Origin: Actinomadura craniellae
GTDB taxonomy: Bacteria; Actinomycetota; Actinomycetes; Streptosporangiales; Streptosporangiaceae
Assembly (NCBI RefSeq): GCF_003289645.1
Contig: NZ_QLYX01000006.1
Coordinates: 334,509-398,508, forward strand
Direction: 5' to 3'
Length of the DNA stretch: 64,000 bases
A program made the position numbers and the translations under genes. Every line of letters starts with the position of its first letter. The stretch's first letter is position 1. The notes beneath the pieces are model-generated. The model saw only the letters and a program-made list of their open reading frames with translations. It had not been told where the DNA came from and made no database searches. This document shows, in pieces, positions 61,131 through 64,000 of this stretch.

Positions 61131-62188
61131 TCCAGGCCGGCTGCACCCGGCGCGGTACGTGGGCGGTGGGAGGGCTGGCCACCGCGGTGATGCTGCTGTG
61201 GGTGGTGCCCGGTGACGCCGCGGCCAACGGCCGGCGCGCCGGCGACTCCCGGGCGCTGCGGCTGCTGCGCGACGCCGCTGCGGCGGCCCGCCAGACGCCC
61301 TACGAGGGCATGCAGTTCGTCACGACCTGGGGCAGGAACGGCGCGGCCACCTCGCTGCTGGACGTCTCGCACACGCCGGGCGCCGGAACGACGCTGCACG
61401 TCCGGCAGACCGTCGCGCAGCGCGGCGGCAGCGCCTACCGCCCGGACGACACCGAGTTCCCCGGCGGGCTGTCCGGGTTCTCGCCCAGGGCGCTCGACCT
61501 GCTGACCCGGAACTACACGCTGGTGCGCGCGGCCGACGACTCGATCTGCGGCCGGCCGGCCCAGGTGGTCGAGGCGCGCCGTGCCGACGGCACGCCCGCC
61601 GGCCGGTTCTGGCTCGACCGCGGGACCGGGTTGATGCTCCACCGCGAACTGCTGGACGAGCGGGGACGCGCGGTGAGCAGCACCGGCTTCTACGACCTGC
61701 GGATCACCGCGGTTCGGGCGGTCCGGCTGGCCGGGTCCCGGTCGGGCGGCCACCTGGCCGGGACACCGCTGGGCGCCACCGCCCTGAGCGCGCTGCGCCG
61801 GGCGGGCTGGCAGGTTCCCGCCGCCCTGCCGGGCCGGCTGACCCTGCAGGACGCCCGGCGGACCGAACCGGGTCCCGTGCTGCATCTCACCTACACCGAT
61901 GGCCTGGCCGCGGTCTCGCTGTTCATCCAGCGTGGCCGGCTGGACGAGCGCAAGATGGGTGGCTGGCGCAAGGTCGAGGAGCGGGGGCGCACGGTCTTCC
62001 AGCGCGACGCGCCGCGGCGCTGGACGGTGTGGGCCGACTCCGGTCACGTGTACACGGTCCTGACCGACGCTCCCCAGACGGCCGCCGACCAGGTGGTCTT
62101 CGCGCTCCCTGATCAAGCGGTCGGATTTTGGGCACGGATGCGCCGCGGCGCCGTGCGTCTGGGATCCTTGTTGAACCCTTTTGGCTAA
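61127..62188 (+). CDS. MucB/RseB-like sigma-E regulatory protein
   Basis: This 353-aa exported protein has a hydrophobic N-terminal segment (about 8-32) and a domain like the lipoprotein-binding N-domain of RseB (LRDAAAAARQTPYEGMQFVT, then FWLDRGTGLMLHRELLDERG). RseB-type proteins sense envelope damage and protect the anti-sigma factor from proteolysis. It is coupled to the anti-sigma gene by a 4-nt overlap. Confidence 0.82.
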   Translation: MIQAGCTRRGTWAVGGLATAVMLLWVVPGDAAANGRRAGDSRALRLLRDAAAAARQTPYEGMQFVTTWGRNGAATSLLDVSHTPGAGTTLHVRQTVAQRGGSAYRPDDTEFPGGLSGFSPRALDLLTRNYTLVRAADDSICGRPAQVVEARRADGTPAGRFWLDRGTGLMLHRELLDERGRAVSSTGFYDLRITAVRAVRLAGSRSGGHLAGTPLGATALSALRRAGWQVPAALPGRLTLQDARRTEPGPVLHLTYTDGLAAVSLFIQRGRLDERKMGGWRKVEERGRTVFQRDAPRRWTVWADSGHVYTVLTDAPQTAADQVVFALPDQAVGFWARMRRGAVRLGSLLNPFG

Positions 62189-62272
62189 CGGCGCGTCTTA
62201 TGCTCAGCACATCCGGTGCTGGGCACGATGGGCTGAGATGACAGAAACCATGTTCGCGAGGAGAGACGGGGA

Positions 62273-63871
62273 ATGACGGAAGACAGCCGCGGACCCGCCG
62301 GCGATGACCGCGAGCCCCGGTCCGCGGAGAACACTCCCGCCGAGCCCGCCGCCGACGGCTCCCCCGAGGACCCGGGCTTCGCCCCGCCGGACGTCCCCGG
62401 CGAGCCGCCCTCCGGCCGGCTCGCCGACCCGCCGTCCGACCGGCTACTGGTCTCCGGCCAGCCGTCGCCGTCCGGCCCACAGCCCCTTCCCGGTGAGCCG
62501 CCCCGGGCCCGGCCTGGATTCGTCCCCTACGACCAGGAGCACGGGCAGCGGCCGGCGCCGTACGGGTGGCCGCCGCAGAACCAGCACCAGCAGCCCCCGC
62601 CGCACCAGCAACCGCCGCCGCCCGCGGGGCCCCCGATCTCCACCGCGCCGCCCCCGCCGGCGGGCGCGATGCCGATGGGCGCGCCGCCGGCCGCTCCCCC
62701 CGGGGCGGGCTTCGGCGGGCCGGGCCGGCCCAACTGGGCTCCGGTGCCGGCGCCGCCGCCGGTGTCGCGGTCGGGCCCCGGGATCGGGGTGTTCGCCGTG
62801 ATGGCGCTCGTCGTGGCCCTGGTGGCCGGGGCGTTCGGCGCGGGCATCGGCGTGATCGCCGCCGACCGCGGTCCGGAGCAGGACGGCGGGGTCAACCTCT
62901 CCGGCAGCCCGGGCGGCACGGCCGCGAAGAACCGGCCGCCGGACTCGGTGGCGGGTGTGGCCCAGCGGGTGCTGCCCAGCGTGGTCACGATCAAGGCGAT
63001 GTCGGGCGGTGGCAGCGGCGGGTCCGGCACCGGTTTCATCGTCAACGGCGGCTACATCATCACCAACAACCACGTGGTGGACAACGCGAACCAGATCGAG
63101 ATCGTCTTCAACGACAAGAAGACCGCACGGGCCACGGTCAAGGGCCAGGACGCCAGCTTCGACATCGCGGTCCTCAAGCCCGAAACCACGCACAACCTGC
63201 CGGCGCTGACGCTCGGCAACTCCGACCAGCTGGCGGTCGGCGACCCGGTCATCGCGATCGGCTCCCCGCTGGGGCTGGCCGGCTCGGTGACCACCGGCAT
63301 CGTCAGCGCGCTCAACCGGCCGGTGCCCACCCGCGGCGGTGGATCCGACGGCGGGCTGCTCAACGCGATCCAGACCGACGCGGCCATCAACCCGGGTAAC
63401 TCCGGTGGACCGCTGGTCGACGGCCGGGGCCAGGTGATCGGCATCAACACGGCCATCGCCACCCTTGGCGGTGGCGGGCTGGGCGGCGAGAGCCAGCAGA
63501 GCGGCAACATCGGCTTGGGCTTCGCCATCCCGATCAACTCCGGCAAGCGGGCCGCCGAGGAGATCATCAACACCGGCACCGTGAAGCGGGCCCGGATCGG
63601 CATCCTGATGGACGTGACCTACCAGGGCAACGGAGCCCGGATCGCCACCCAGCCCGACCAGGGCTCGGACCCGGTGACCAAGGGCGGCCCGGCCGACCAG
63701 GCGGGGCTCAAGCCCGGCGACATCATCACCGCCGTGGACGGCAAGCCGATCGAGGGCCGCGCCGACCTGGTCGCACTGATCACCAGCAAGGCGCCGGGCG
63801 ACCGGATCAAGGTCACCTACCAGCGCGACGGCAAGGAAAGCACGGTCGACGTCGTCCTGGGCGCCGCCTGA
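62273..63871 (+). CDS. htrA: HtrA-like membrane-anchored serine protease with PDZ domain
   Basis: This 532-aa protein has a Pro-rich cytoplasmic N-terminus (about 1-165), a transmembrane helix (about 170-195), an S1C trypsin-like domain with catalytic His (TNNHVVD), Asp (SFDIAVLKP) and Ser (NPGNSGGPLV), and a C-terminal PDZ domain (GLKPGDIITAVDGKPI). It degrades or refolds damaged envelope proteins and can act on the anti-sigma factor. It is the end gene of the sigE locus; tatB would be expected just beyond the window. Confidence 0.92.
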   Translation: MTEDSRGPAGDDREPRSAENTPAEPAADGSPEDPGFAPPDVPGEPPSGRLADPPSDRLLVSGQPSPSGPQPLPGEPPRARPGFVPYDQEHGQRPAPYGWPPQNQHQQPPPHQQPPPPAGPPISTAPPPPAGAMPMGAPPAAPPGAGFGGPGRPNWAPVPAPPPVSRSGPGIGVFAVMALVVALVAGAFGAGIGVIAADRGPEQDGGVNLSGSPGGTAAKNRPPDSVAGVAQRVLPSVVTIKAMSGGGSGGSGTGFIVNGGYIITNNHVVDNANQIEIVFNDKKTARATVKGQDASFDIAVLKPETTHNLPALTLGNSDQLAVGDPVIAIGSPLGLAGSVTTGIVSALNRPVPTRGGGSDGGLLNAIQTDAAINPGNSGGPLVDGRGQVIGINTAIATLGGGGLGGESQQSGNIGLGFAIPINSGKRAAEEIINTGTVKRARIGILMDVTYQGNGARIATQPDQGSDPVTKGGPADQAGLKPGDIITAVDGKPIEGRADLVALITSKAPGDRIKVTYQRDGKESTVDVVLGAA

Positions 63872-63908
63872 GTCGAGTGAGGTGAGGGCGTGGTGAGCAC
63901 GGCCTGAC
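63872..63908. repeat. Stop-codon-adjacent GC-rich repeat element, copy 3 (short)
   Basis: Directly after the htrA stop, the sequence CGAGTGAGGTGAGGGCG is followed by TGGTGAGCACGGCCTGA, the same order of parts as after sdhB and pepA, in a shortened form. All three host genes end with a GCC-TGA. Confidence 0.55.
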
Positions 63909-63961
63909 GGGCTCGTTCACCAGGTGTTTTGTCCGGGGTGACCTGTACGGGGATACCCTGA

Positions 63962-63991
63962 GGGGGCCGGGCCCGAACGGGCTCGGCCCCC
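63962..63991. terminator. Terminator-like hairpin after htrA
   Basis: GGGGGCCGGGCCCG (63962-63975) pairs with CGGGCTCGGCCCCC (63978-63991) over 14 bp with a single G-T wobble, followed by TGCTGTT. It probably ends the sigE-htrA transcript. Confidence 0.7.
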
Positions 63992-64000
63992 TGCTGTTCG

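Noticed and set aside
62560..62770. Pro/Gln-rich repetitive stretch as a separate repeat element
   Set aside because: It is the in-frame Pro-rich cytoplasmic region of the HtrA-like protease.

Overview
The window is very GC-rich, densely coded DNA with many GTG and TTG starts and many 1-4 nt start/stop overlaps. It carries mshB (mycothiol synthesis), a SigE/anti-sigma/HtrA stress locus, DUF397/WhiJ-type regulatory clusters and several genes found mainly in actinomycetes. The source is almost certainly a filamentous actinobacterium. A Streptosporangiales/Thermomonosporaceae (Actinomadura-like) host is my best guess, but that is inference. I saw no rRNA, tRNA, CRISPR array, transposase or phage integrase.

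Layout. 1-1403: end of one succinate dehydrogenase/fumarate reductase operon (flavoprotein, Fe-S protein), closed by a perfect 20-bp-stem terminator. 1522-4130: two paralogous membrane-anchored HExxH proteins flanking a lipoprotein. 4416-9560: a Crp-type regulator, a LysR regulator and a second operon sdhC-sdhA-sdhB; the LysR gene and the sdh operon each carry the same ATAGCC-type palindrome upstream. 9700-12978: a signalling operon (receiver-PP2C phosphatase, CHASE3 histidine kinase, single-domain receiver). 13258-16775: a heterodimeric ABC exporter with complementary degenerate ATP sites. 16786-24450: S9 peptidase, Ser/Thr kinase, mshB, a membrane protein, flavin reductase, rocD with a divergent Lrp regulator, and an RraA-like protein. 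24459-28316: a lower-GC block with a second kinase and three exported proteins.

28599-35799: metabolic genes, including a CysRS-derived pseudoenzyme, a polysaccharide deacetylase, ferredoxin fdxA and dapC. 35916-40365: a tightly coupled operon (DUF4178, DUF2617, DUF4247, membrane protein, DUF350, membrane-fused spermidine synthase). 40472-41614: acyl-CoA dehydrogenase. 41763-47559: a regulatory and RiPP island with two XRE/DUF5753 regulators and partners, a radical SAM/SPASM enzyme, a 47-aa candidate precursor peptide, a 17-aa coupled leader ORF and a GNAT protein. 47987-52529: transglycosylase-like protein, dapD, dapE and two LOG-family proteins. 52648-58400: a PhoX-like protein, a decayed DHPS-like protein, a DivIVA-like protein, SRPBCC, tag, DUF3117 and pepA. 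59098-63871: O-methyltransferase, sigE, zinc-finger anti-sigma factor, MucB/RseB-like protein and HtrA protease.

The housekeeping backbone (mshB, fdxA-dapC, dapD-dapE-LOG, folP-like, DivIVA, tag, DUF3117, O-methyltransferase, sigE, anti-sigma, htrA) recalls the order of the mshB-to-htrA part of the Mycobacterium tuberculosis chromosome. The RiPP/XRE island and the kinase/lipoprotein block look like later insertions into that backbone. The most novel-looking item is the radical SAM enzyme with its Cys-x-Cys precursor peptide at 43555-44928.
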